Virus record (IMG/VR): IMGVR_UViG_3300022864_000001
Span: 1 to 64,000 of that record
Length of the DNA stretch: 64,000 bases
DNA from: a virus
Direction: 5' to 3' (one strand)
Below, piece after piece: positions 14,284 to 21,581 of the stretch (the stretch's first letter is position 1; the number at the start of each line of letters is the position of its first letter). The notes under the pieces were generated by a model, which searched no databases, was not told the origin of the DNA, and worked only from the letters and a program-made list of their open reading frames with translations. Made by a program: the position numbers and the translations under genes.

Positions 14284-14925
14284 ATGACAAAGGGTACTTA
14301 TGAGATTAAGAACAGGTTGGATGGGATGGCGTATGGGGGGAGTTCTGGGGACATTGAGCAACGGTGGATGGCACACCTCTGGATGCTTCGCAACGACAGA
14401 CATCACTGTGCGCATCTACAGAATGCGTGGAACAAGTATGGTGAGGACGTGTTTGAATTTAGCGTGCTTGAAGTGATTGAAGACCCAGATGAGCGTTTGG
14501 CGGCTGAACAGGCGTGGCTTGACATACATCACGCCAACAAGACTTGCTACAACGTTGCCATTACAGCGGGGCCAGCAGGGCCTATGGCAGAAGAGACCAA
14601 GCAAAAGCTAAGCGCGGCGCACAAGGGCAAGAAGCATACTGATGAGCACAGGCGCAATAATAGCAATGCCAAGATGGGACACGCAACTTCTCCAGAGACT
14701 CGCAAGAAACTAAGCAAGGCAGGCATGGGGCGCGTAGTCTCTGAGGAGACACGCCAAAAGTTGCGCGACAGGGAGTACACCGAAGAAGCGCTCTGCAACA
14801 TGAGCGACGCCCAGCGCGAATACTCCGCAGCCAGGCGCAAGTGGCTTGTTGGCTGTGACACCAGGTGGTATTTTGACGAGTTTGATGAGGACGATTTAGA
14901 ATACAGAAGGAGTCTGGGAAGATGA
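14284..14925 (+). CDS. GIY-YIG homing endonuclease D
   Basis: ATG 14284. The GIY-YIG domain matches unit A, with Tyr6, Tyr17, Arg27 and Glu75 kept; NUMOD3 repeats follow (KLSAAHKGKKHT, SKAGMGRVVS), then a distinct acidic end (YFDEFDEDDLEYRRS). The first 26 codons are identical to unit A while the rest has diverged, so the 5' part was copied or converted recently. Confidence 0.9.
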   Translation: MTKGTYEIKNRLDGMAYGGSSGDIEQRWMAHLWMLRNDRHHCAHLQNAWNKYGEDVFEFSVLEVIEDPDERLAAEQAWLDIHHANKTCYNVAITAGPAGPMAEETKQKLSAAHKGKKHTDEHRRNNSNAKMGHATSPETRKKLSKAGMGRVVSEETRQKLRDREYTEEALCNMSDAQREYSAARRKWLVGCDTRWYFDEFDEDDLEYRRSLGR

Positions 14926-14967
14926 GAAGGCACAAAGACAACGCGGCGCGGAACGAGGAGATCTAAT

Positions 14968-16263
14968 ATGGGGCGCAATCTATACGAAATAACACCACAA
15001 GGCGGGATAAAGTTCACGTCTCGCCGCATGGGACAGGTAAGAGTAGCCAACTATGTCTACGATATCTGGCTGCCTATCCTGGGCGCGAAGGGAGTAGCAG
15101 TGTATAGCGTATACTGCCGGTTAGAACGCGAGGGGGTAGTCAAGGCTATTACACAGGCAGACTTGGCGCGGGCCTGCCGAATAGGGCCAGACACGTTGCG
15201 GGGGATAAATGAGCAGCTTGAAGAGTGTGGATTTGTCAAGATTACAAAGCCAACAGCCTACAAGCGACTGATGCATTGGACGACCGAAGTTGAAGTATAC
15301 GACCCGCCAACAGAAGTGCCAGCAGAAATCGTGGAAAAGTACCAACACCGCCAGGGCTATAAAGCATTGTCCACTTGGCTCGTAGCCCCCGAAACAGTAG
15401 GCCAGCAACTACCTAGTATTTCCGAGGAAACTAACCAGTCGCTTGACGAGCAACTGCCTAGTTGTCCCAACGTTGTATCCCTTGGGTTGAATACCTTGGA
15501 TGTTGCAAACACTACGACTAACGTCGTGGGGCAAGAAAACAACAATAAGACCCACGTTGACGTAGTAAAGAGCATTACACCTACCAACGTAGAAGTCACA
15601 CCAACCCACGTTGGGGACAAAGCAACTGGGCGTGTTCTGGGGGAGAGCATACAACTCTTGGAAGACGGCATCGAGATAGAGGGGCCATTCGATGTTGAGT
15701 TTATAGAGATGGCTGAACCAGACCACGTTGAGGACAGGGGGGCGGGTTTTCTCATGCCTGATGGGAGGTACATTACGCAAGACCAGCTCACGGCAGACCT
15801 CGCGCCTGATGGTTATCCGCGCGACTGCGAGGAGATTTTCGAGTTCGCAACGCCAGCCCCTCGCGTTCAGCGCACAAAAGTTGAGCGTGAGGCCATCATC
15901 GCTAGGGCTATGGACACCTATCAGCACAAGCATTCGTTGGGCGGTGAGAGCGAAATCGCCCAGACCTGGGCCAACGTACCAACCGCGCAAGGTGTCATCC
16001 TAACCTGTTTCCACCGACTCAGCGGCATGGCAGAGCCTGTCACGAAATCGCGGCGTGACAGCGCGACACATGCTGCTGAAGTTTTATACAAAGAAATCGG
16101 ATCAGCCCGCGACGTCTGCAAGAGGCTAGACGCGTTTTTCGCTGAGCGTGCCAAGGGCGAGAAGTATCAGTTTGACATCGTGAGTTTGCACAGCCTCGTG
16201 AATACGTTGTGCGCGATGCAGGAACAGGCGGCTGGACCGAAGATTATCAGGGTGGGGGGATAG
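14968..16263 (+). CDS. Replication initiator-like protein with N-terminal winged helix (431 aa)
   Basis: ATG 14968 after GAGGAG. Residues 20-115 look like a winged helix (VYDIWLPILGAKGVAVYSVY...ITQADLARACRIGPDTLRG...LEECGFVKI), as in phage initiators and DnaD/RepA-like proteins. A long low-complexity Thr/Asn/Val linker (about 150-215) leads to a helical C-terminal domain. Helicase and primase genes lie 8-10 kb downstream. No Walker motif. Role inferred from fold pattern only. Confidence 0.7.
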   Translation: MGRNLYEITPQGGIKFTSRRMGQVRVANYVYDIWLPILGAKGVAVYSVYCRLEREGVVKAITQADLARACRIGPDTLRGINEQLEECGFVKITKPTAYKRLMHWTTEVEVYDPPTEVPAEIVEKYQHRQGYKALSTWLVAPETVGQQLPSISEETNQSLDEQLPSCPNVVSLGLNTLDVANTTTNVVGQENNNKTHVDVVKSITPTNVEVTPTHVGDKATGRVLGESIQLLEDGIEIEGPFDVEFIEMAEPDHVEDRGAGFLMPDGRYITQDQLTADLAPDGYPRDCEEIFEFATPAPRVQRTKVEREAIIARAMDTYQHKHSLGGESEIAQTWANVPTAQGVILTCFHRLSGMAEPVTKSRRDSATHAAEVLYKEIGSARDVCKRLDAFFAERAKGEKYQFDIVSLHSLVNTLCAMQEQAAGPKIIRVGG

Positions 16264-16265
16264 AC

Positions 16266-16844
16266 ATGGCTGAGATATGGAAAGTGTGTCGGGTAGATGC
16301 GGGCGGTACGTGGCGGAGTGCTATGGCAGATACGCCAAGCCTGCGCAGGCTTGGGCTGGACTTGGCGTATTGCTTACATGAGGAGACTGTAGCCCCAGAG
16401 GGGACTGTTGGAATTGTGGCCTTCTCTATACAGGAGGGGGCGGAGGGGTGGGGCGCTAGCCGCCTTGACTCATTCGTTGTTTTGCGGTGTACTACCGACC
16501 ACGACCCCGAACCGATTGATGCGTTATTGAGATTTTCTGCCTGGTGTCTATGGCGATGGGGAAAGAGGTTCTTGCGTGGGAGAGTGTCCCCTGACTGCCC
16601 TATAATACCTGTTCCACCAGGCACAGTAACCGTTCCTAGTCTAACGCCAGTTGAGTGTGTGTGGAGGAGTGACGATGAGTGGAGAACTTGCGATTATCAG
16701 CGACGCGGGTTTTGTTTCAGGGCAAGATGGCGGGGTGACATTAGACCTTACTGTGAATATGCTGGGTGGGCCAGCCATAGCATCAGTTCCCTTCGTGCTA
16801 GGCGCGAACTTTGTAAGCGATGCGAGTATATGCAATGTCTATAG
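16266..16844 (+). CDS. IWKVC...TVTVPSLT paralogue 1 with C-terminal extension (192 aa)
   Basis: ATG 16266. Residues 1-130 match the protein at 28852 (IWKVC, LGI/VGI...F, VVLLCTTEHEPE-like CTTDHDPE, PxGTVTVPSLT). The paralogue stops a few residues after that motif; this copy reads on about 60 residues through the next gene in another frame. The extension is probably a lost stop codon, not a domain. Confidence 0.75.
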   Translation: MAEIWKVCRVDAGGTWRSAMADTPSLRRLGLDLAYCLHEETVAPEGTVGIVAFSIQEGAEGWGASRLDSFVVLRCTTDHDPEPIDALLRFSAWCLWRWGKRFLRGRVSPDCPIIPVPPGTVTVPSLTPVECVWRSDDEWRTCDYQRRGFCFRARWRGDIRPYCEYAGWASHSISSLRARRELCKRCEYMQCL

Positions 16845-16944
16845 CATCGAAGGGATGGCTTGCATTGTAGAGACTATAGGCGACCACGTTCAGTTCGTTG
16901 AGCTATTCAAGCCTGTTGCACAATTACAAGGAGAGCAAAAATGA
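16675..16944 (+). CDS. Phage protein (89 aa)
   Basis: ATG 16675 with GGAGGAG upstream. Beta-rich, ending in CNVYSIEGMACIVETIGDHV. Overlaps the previous frame by 170 bases; the strong RBS and ordinary composition favour it as the real product of this stretch. Confidence 0.75.
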   Translation: MSGELAIISDAGFVSGQDGGVTLDLTVNMLGGPAIASVPFVLGANFVSDASICNVYSIEGMACIVETIGDHVQFVELFKPVAQLQGEQK

Positions 16945-17285
16945 TGTTTGGCACGGGAGAACATCTGTCTACTGAGGGATGGGACCCAGAATGCGCGGCT
17001 TTATGCCAGGCCATTAATTTAATTGAAGGCATAGAGACATGTGAATCTTGCTGCGGTCACGGGAAAAGCCCGTACAGAATTTGGTTCTACGCAAGGTGTC
17101 TCTGCCGCCTGCCATACGTGGCGTGTTGGTTTCAGTACGGGTGGCGGGTTACTGTACAAACAGACGACGATCTGTCGCCGGCGTGGTTTATGATTGAGGG
17201 ACCTGCTGGGGCATACGACGAGGCCGACGAGATTGCTGGGCTGATTCGAGAAGTCATTCAAGGAGATGAAGATGTACAAACCTAA
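16941..17285 (+). CDS. Conserved phage protein with ETCxSCCGHGK motif (114 aa)
   Basis: ATG 16941 (ATG 16944 also possible) after AAGGAGAG. ETCESCCGHGKSPYRIWF then CLCRLPYVACW; a familiar short phage family with a Cys/His cluster. Function unknown. Confidence 0.8.
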   Translation: MMFGTGEHLSTEGWDPECAALCQAINLIEGIETCESCCGHGKSPYRIWFYARCLCRLPYVACWFQYGWRVTVQTDDDLSPAWFMIEGPAGAYDEADEIAGLIREVIQGDEDVQT

Positions 17286-17805
17286 AGCCGGTGATCGGGT
17301 AGAGTTCGTTGGGGCTGATTGGTACTATGGTGCCGTGCTCACAGGAGACCGGGGGACGGTTATGGAAGACGACAAGGGCCTGGCCTACGTCTTGTGGAGG
17401 GATAAGCATAGCATCCCGCCGTGGTCTCTGTGTCGGCGCATAGATGAGGAGATAGTTATGCCAAAAGTGGGCGACAGGGCAGAAGTGGCATCTCCCACAG
17501 AGCAATGGCTAGACGCGTGCAAAGACTTTTATGGCCGCGTGTACTCCCACTGTACAAGCGCCAACATAGATAGTCTTGCCCACGAGTTGCACCGCAAGCA
17601 CGTTGAGTTGTTCCCGCCACCAGAAACCAAAGACCCCGTTTGTCCTAAGTGCGGTTGTGGCGAAACAACTGTATGGTATTGTGACGGTAAGCGCCTAAAT
17701 CCAGAAGCTCTTTGCTTCAAGCGCGCTCGTGGCGATGAACATATGCACCGCTTCTGTGCAAATTGTGACTATGAGTGGCTAGAACCGTGTCTGGATGCGA
17801 AATGA
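17272..17805 (+). CDS. Two SH3-like barrels plus zinc ribbon (177 aa)
   Basis: ATG 17272 is six bases after AGGAG, better than 17266. Residues 5-55 (AGDRVEFVGA...GDRGTVMEDD...YVLWRD) read like a KOW/SH3-type barrel, followed by a second segment (KVGDRAEV...DFYGRVYSH). The C-terminus is a CPKCGC...CANC zinc ribbon. Probably binds nucleic acid or protein; role unknown. Confidence 0.7.
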   Translation: MYKPKAGDRVEFVGADWYYGAVLTGDRGTVMEDDKGLAYVLWRDKHSIPPWSLCRRIDEEIVMPKVGDRAEVASPTEQWLDACKDFYGRVYSHCTSANIDSLAHELHRKHVELFPPPETKDPVCPKCGCGETTVWYCDGKRLNPEALCFKRARGDEHMHRFCANCDYEWLEPCLDAK

Positions 17806-18005
17806 TGGACACAGCCAACACGGAAACTGCGCGGGCAATAGTGGCACAGAATATGTTCAGATACATCGTGCACTTAGAGAAGGCCCTGGAGAGAATAGCG
17901 ACCGTTTACGATTGGCACGGCAAGATACCCGACGATAGTTACGTAGGTGAGAGCGTTGCGCTCTACGATTGCATTGATATTGCTAAAGAGGCATTGAGTA
18001 CATGA
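17802..18005 (+). CDS. Small helical phage protein (67 aa)
   Basis: ATG 17802 overlaps the upstream stop (ATG 17805 equally possible). Helical, with LEKALERIATVYDW. Unknown. Confidence 0.65.
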   Translation: MMDTANTETARAIVAQNMFRYIVHLEKALERIATVYDWHGKIPDDSYVGESVALYDCIDIAKEALST

Positions 18006-18478
18006 TCTGGCACGACACCCTCATCCGCGAATGGGCCGAAGCAGGCGGAGTAACCCCATACGACGCCAACTGCGTCAATCCCGCGTCACTGGACTTGAGG
18101 CTGGGCAACAAGTTCATAGACCTGGCAACGATGTTGCCGTTTACCGCGGAGAAGATAACACTCGTTCACGGCGACGCTATTCTGGCGACCACGTTAGAGT
18201 ACATCAAGATGCCCGCCAACATTGCCGGAAGCATCTACCTGAAATCGACATTGGCACGCCGGGGGTTGGACCATTCCCTGGCCGGATGGGTTGATTGCGA
18301 ATTTTCGGGGACCCTGACGCTTGAATTACACGCTCACCGTCCCATTGAACTGTACGCAGGCCAACGTGTGTTGCAGATGGTGTTTCATGTGACTGTTGGT
18401 ATTCCCTCTGTGGGTTATCGTGGACGTTACATGGGGCAGACAGGGCCTACACCAGCACGACTTGACACAGTGCCGTAG
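18002..18478 (+). CDS. dcd: dCTP deaminase / dUTPase-fold enzyme
   Basis: Trimeric dUTPase-fold family. Motifs of dCTP deaminase are in order: NPASLDLRLGN, LKSTLARRGL (catalytic Ser/Arg region), AGWVDCEFSGTLTLEL (with the general-base Glu), and C-terminal YRGRYMGQTGPT. Converts dCTP to dUTP (some members go on to dUMP), feeding dTMP synthesis together with the ThyX-like protein at 35281. 158 aa, slightly shorter than bacterial Dcd. ATG 18002 overlaps the upstream stop. Confidence 0.9.
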   Translation: MIWHDTLIREWAEAGGVTPYDANCVNPASLDLRLGNKFIDLATMLPFTAEKITLVHGDAILATTLEYIKMPANIAGSIYLKSTLARRGLDHSLAGWVDCEFSGTLTLELHAHRPIELYAGQRVLQMVFHVTVGIPSVGYRGRYMGQTGPTPARLDTVP

Positions 18479-18490
18479 CTGTGCTATAAT
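18462..18490 (+). promoter_or_regulatory. Sigma-70 promoter, extended -10
   Basis: TTGACA (18462-18467), 17-base spacer ending TGTGC, TATAAT (18485-18490). Overlaps the end of the deaminase gene. Palindrome copy 8 lies 12 bases downstream, in the leader. Confidence 0.9.
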
Positions 18491-18502
18491 GGGGGCAGAA
18501 GA

Positions 18503-18518
18503 AGTCTTTGCGCAAAGA
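18503..18518. promoter_or_regulatory. AGTCTTTGCGCAAAGA palindrome, copy 8 (imperfect)
   Basis: In the untranslated leader between promoter 18462 and the AAGGAGG RBS of 18537; right arm ends GAGAT. Here it is downstream of the -10, unlike copy 1, so an RNA role is also possible. Confidence 0.5.
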
Positions 18519-18536
18519 GATGCCAAGGAGGCAACG

Positions 18537-18770
18537 ATGAAGCAAACACTAAAGCAGGTCTTGGTTCTGAAGCAGCGATACTGCGAGATGTGGCGGGATA
18601 AACCAGACGAATACTGGTATGCGCGAACGGCAGAGGAGATGCTAGAACTGTCGCTGGCGCTTCGTAACCAGCACGAGCATACACCAGATACTGAGCTAAC
18701 GCAGATCGCGTCTATTTGCCTCAACTGGCTGGAAATGCGACAAGACAGGGAGATAGCCAATGCAAGTTAA
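18537..18770 (+). CDS. MazG-like phage protein (77 aa)
   Basis: ATG 18537 behind AAGGAGG. Helical, with EEMLELSLALRNQHEH...ELTQIASICLNWLEMR, resembling the short all-alpha MazG-like pyrophosphohydrolases of phages. The metal-binding ExxE pattern is only partly visible, so the activity is uncertain. Confidence 0.65.
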   Translation: MKQTLKQVLVLKQRYCEMWRDKPDEYWYARTAEEMLELSLALRNQHEHTPDTELTQIASICLNWLEMRQDREIANAS

Positions 18771-18918
18771 TCAGGCAATGCTAGGAGTATTTCTTATTGG
18801 GCTGATGCTGGGCATTGTCGTCATGGGCTTCGCTATGGGGGCTGTGGTTGACACGGCATACGCCGCCCTGCGTGCCAAGAATAGTCTAATAGCAAAGCTG
18901 CGGAGGCAACATGAGTAA
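18760..18918 (+). CDS. Single-TM microprotein (52 aa)
   Basis: ATG 18760 overlaps the previous gene (GGGAGATA upstream). TM helix at about residues 6-30 with a basic cytoplasmic tail. Unknown. Confidence 0.65.
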   Translation: MQVNQAMLGVFLIGLMLGIVVMGFAMGAVVDTAYAALRAKNSLIAKLRRQHE

Positions 18919-19051
18919 TCTGCTGCGCAAGTTCATCTACTGGGCTTTTAACCGACACTGCGCCCAATTGCACAATGCTGATTATGAAGTCTGCCGCGAT
19001 TTCTGGTGTTGGTTAGCCTACAAACTGGAAGGATGTGTGGAGTTGCCATGA
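18911..19051 (+). CDS. Small Cys/Trp-rich protein (46 aa)
   Basis: ATG 18911 overlaps the previous stop; CGGAGGCAAC upstream. Four cysteines and three tryptophans in 46 residues. Unknown. Confidence 0.6.
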   Translation: MSNLLRKFIYWAFNRHCAQLHNADYEVCRDFWCWLAYKLEGCVELP

Positions 19052-19305
19052 CTATACCCAAGGGAGCGATGAGCAAAAGGGTCTACGGGCGCCTGTCAAC
19101 CGACCCCGAACGGTTACGGCTGCTGGAGGCCGTGGCTGAGGCAAGTAAGGCGGAGGCGCGGCGCGCATCTAGTCTCATGGGCGACGAAGGGATGGCTTTC
19201 GCTGAGTATATCTCCAAGCACGGCAGGGGCCATTGCAACACTTTCCGCGCTATGCTAGAAGCCCTGACTGCGCTGGAGGCATACGATGGGCATCACAGTG
19301 ACTGA
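19048..19305 (+). CDS. Helical phage protein (85 aa)
   Basis: ATG 19048 in an ATGA overlap with the previous stop. Basic N-terminus then long helices. Unknown. Confidence 0.7.
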   Translation: MTIPKGAMSKRVYGRLSTDPERLRLLEAVAEASKAEARRASSLMGDEGMAFAEYISKHGRGHCNTFRAMLEALTALEAYDGHHSD

Positions 19306-19531
19306 TGGCCCCGTTTCTATCCAGACCGGGGGCGTGCTAGAAGACCCGCGAGCATTTGTATTTACATGTGATTGGGACTTAGACGAAGCTAACACTATAC
19401 GCGTGTCTATGCATTCCGATATGGGCCTGTGGGTTCTATGTCGCATCGCTGAACAACTGTATCCGCGCAATAAGTATCCCGTTGAGATTAGGCTGCGTGG
19501 CCTGCTGCGTGTCAAAGAGGAAGAAGACTGA
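19286..19531 (+). CDS. Beta-rich phage protein (81 aa)
   Basis: ATG 19286 inside the end of the previous gene, GGAGG upstream. Ends in a basic/acidic tail (RVKEEED). Unknown. Confidence 0.7.
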   Translation: MGITVTDGPVSIQTGGVLEDPRAFVFTCDWDLDEANTIRVSMHSDMGLWVLCRIAEQLYPRNKYPVEIRLRGLLRVKEEED

Positions 19532-19532
19532 A

Positions 19533-19548
19533 AGTCTTTGCGCAAAGA
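19533..19548. promoter_or_regulatory. AGTCTTTGCGCAAAGA palindrome, copy 9 (imperfect)
   Basis: Between genes, running into GACTGAGGAGAAG, the RBS of 19564. Confidence 0.55.
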
Positions 19549-19563
19549 GACTGAGGAGAAGAT

Positions 19564-19902
19564 ATGACTGAACACGAAAGGACATGGACAGTAGTACTGT
19601 TTGTCGTAATAGCAATATTTGCTGGTACGATTGGCGTAGCGGCATGGATTCAGGAGTGCCTAACCCCGACTGACCCAAGCGGCTGTGTCTGTAACGAGTT
19701 CCTTGGCGAATGCGATGTATACGTCCGCATTCTATCAGACACAATGGTTAAGGTGTGGGCAGATGCGTCACCAGAGGAGTTGGCAGATATAGCAGGCATT
19801 ACAAAGGTGTGGGACGACGGGCAGATTCTGATACGAGACCCTCGGCACAGTTGGCAGGGTATCGTGGATGACATCTGCGCCTTGGCGGAGGAAAAGAAAT
19901 GA
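19564..19902 (+). CDS. Membrane-anchored protein (112 aa)
   Basis: ATG 19564 after GAGGAGAAG. One N-terminal TM helix (about 9-29), then a cysteine-containing soluble domain (CVCNEFLGEC). Outside or periplasm-facing placement inferred from topology. Unknown. Confidence 0.7.
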   Translation: MTEHERTWTVVLFVVIAIFAGTIGVAAWIQECLTPTDPSGCVCNEFLGECDVYVRILSDTMVKVWADASPEELADIAGITKVWDDGQILIRDPRHSWQGIVDDICALAEEKK

Positions 19903-20279
19903 AGATCACATCAGACTATCTACGCCAACGCGACGCCTGTGAAGACCAACTCGCTATCTTTGAAGCTGAATGGCCTGATGGCGCAGAATTGACACCGGAG
20001 AATCTGCTGCGGGCTGCTGACTTGGGGCTTAGCACAGACTGGCTTGTGCCATATGTATTGTCCTCGCTAGAACTAAATCGCTTCTACGCTGCTATTAGGC
20101 CCGCCCGCCTGCGATATTATGTCAATACCCGCAATGCCGTGAAGGCATACGAGAACTGTGCCGAGGGTGTCACGGGGGCGTACCAAACTTACCAAAAAGC
20201 AAGCGCGCCCTTTAGGCGGGCCTTCAGCAAAGCAGCTGCCCACGCGCTCATTGAGTCGCTGGAGGAAGAGGCGACATGA
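19899..20279 (+). CDS. Early phage protein, EWPNGV family, member 3 (126 aa)
   Basis: ATG 19899 overlaps the previous stop. DACEDQLAIFEAEWPDGAELT...LGLSTDWLVPYVL matches members 1, 2 and 4. Adjacent to member 4, with which it overlaps by four bases: a tandem duplication. Confidence 0.85.
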   Translation: MKITSDYLRQRDACEDQLAIFEAEWPDGAELTPENLLRAADLGLSTDWLVPYVLSSLELNRFYAAIRPARLRYYVNTRNAVKAYENCAEGVTGAYQTYQKASAPFRRAFSKAAAHALIESLEEEAT

Positions 20280-20674
20280 AAATCTCACCCAAGTTTCTAC
20301 GAGAGCTCAACGCGTGTAAAGACCAAGTCGCTATCTTTGAAATCGAGTGGCCCAATGGGGTTGAACTGACGTTGGACAACCTGCTGCGGGCTGTCGAGTT
20401 GGGGCTGGATACAGGGTGGCTTGCGCAGCGTGTTTTGCTGACTGCGGGCTATAGCATGTACGGTGCCAGGTGGCTACATTATCGTTCAGCCCTAGACCCT
20501 GCCTATGCAATATACAACGCTGCCATTGAGGATATATACGAGGCATTCCTTAGCGATCCTCTCGCGCTGCACGGTGGCGAACTACCCAGAGGAGCAGTGG
20601 TAGGGCACCGCGCTATTTTGTACAAAGCAATCGCCCACGCGCTTGTGGAGGCACTGGAGGAGAGCAGTGACTGA
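20276..20674 (+). CDS. Early phage protein, EWPNGV family, member 4 (132 aa)
   Basis: ATG 20276. NACKDQVAIFEIEWPNGVELT...LGLDTGWLAQRVL. The C-terminal IAHALVEALEES parallels member 3 (AAHALIESLEEE), so these two are the closest pair. Confidence 0.85.
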   Translation: MKISPKFLRELNACKDQVAIFEIEWPNGVELTLDNLLRAVELGLDTGWLAQRVLLTAGYSMYGARWLHYRSALDPAYAIYNAAIEDIYEAFLSDPLALHGGELPRGAVVGHRAILYKAIAHALVEALEESSD

Positions 20675-21326
20675 TAGGCTCGGCCCATTCTCGTTAGATA
20701 CAATAGTCTGTGGTGATTGCCCCGACGTGATGTGCCAGATACCGGACGGGTGCGTGGATTTGGTGGTGACTGACCCGCCGTATAACGTCGGTATCACTTA
20801 CGTCAACTCTAGCGATGAACGTTCTGATTATCCAGAGTGGTGTAGTGCTTGGTTCTCTGAGTTGCGCCGCGTCTGTAGTGGACCAATGGCAATCAGTGTG
20901 GGGCAAGCAAATCTGAGTAGATGGGCACAAATAGCGCCGCCTGATTGGTGGCTGGCATGGTGGAAGCCCGCCGCTATGGGGCGCTGCGTCGTGGGCTTTA
21001 ACAACTGGGAACCGATTGCATTCTATGGCAAACCATCACGGGCTATGTGCGATGTGATACGGGCCACAATCAAGCCTGATCCTAACCTGGTAGGCCATCC
21101 CTGTCCCAAACCGCTGGAATGGGCAACCCAACAGATTGAGAAGTTATCACGGCCTGGAGAGGCGCTATTTGACCCATTCCTTGGCTCTGGCACAACAGCC
21201 ATTGCTGCTAAGAAGTTGGACCGTCACTACTTTGGATGCGACATATCGCAAGGATATATAGATATGGCAAACAGGCGATTGGCGCGCGTAGATGGCGTGC
21301 AACTTGCGCTATTGGGGGTGACATGA
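20667..21326 (+). CDS. DNA N4/N6 methyltransferase (beta order, DPPY)
   Basis: SAM-dependent amino-methyltransferase. DPPY (residues 36-39 in VTDPPYNVG) precedes the SAM-binding DPFLGSGTT, the beta-class order, with a short target-recognition region between. GTG 20667 overlaps the previous stop and GGAGGAGAG is upstream. 220 aa is compact but complete. No restriction partner nearby, so probably protects phage DNA. Part of a methylase pair with 21582. Confidence 0.9.
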   Translation: MTDRLGPFSLDTIVCGDCPDVMCQIPDGCVDLVVTDPPYNVGITYVNSSDERSDYPEWCSAWFSELRRVCSGPMAISVGQANLSRWAQIAPPDWWLAWWKPAAMGRCVVGFNNWEPIAFYGKPSRAMCDVIRATIKPDPNLVGHPCPKPLEWATQQIEKLSRPGEALFDPFLGSGTTAIAAKKLDRHYFGCDISQGYIDMANRRLARVDGVQLALLGVT

Positions 21327-21565
21327 CGTATCTGCTATTTGCTGGGTGGGCCTATGGTTCGGTAGGCGGCATACACGATCTCATTAATACATTTGAGACC
21401 CTGGAGGAGGCCCAAGTAGCGGGTTCCCAAGAATGCGCTACCAGTTGGCACGACAGGTGGGCGCACATTGCCATAATAGAGGATGGTATGCTAAGGCTGG
21501 TAAGCGAAACCACCGATGATGGACAGGGCTGGCGCGAGCTACAGGCACGCAACTGGCGCTGCTAG
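21323..21565 (+). CDS. Conserved phage protein LLFAGWAYGSxGGIHD (80 aa)
   Basis: ATG 21323 overlaps the methylase stop. LLFAGWAYGSVGGIHDLI and WAHIAII are the conserved strands of a short phage family of unknown role. Sits between two methylase genes. Confidence 0.75.
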   Translation: MTYLLFAGWAYGSVGGIHDLINTFETLEEAQVAGSQECATSWHDRWAHIAIIEDGMLRLVSETTDDGQGWRELQARNWRC

Positions 21566-21581
21566 AGTGAGGGGGCATCTG

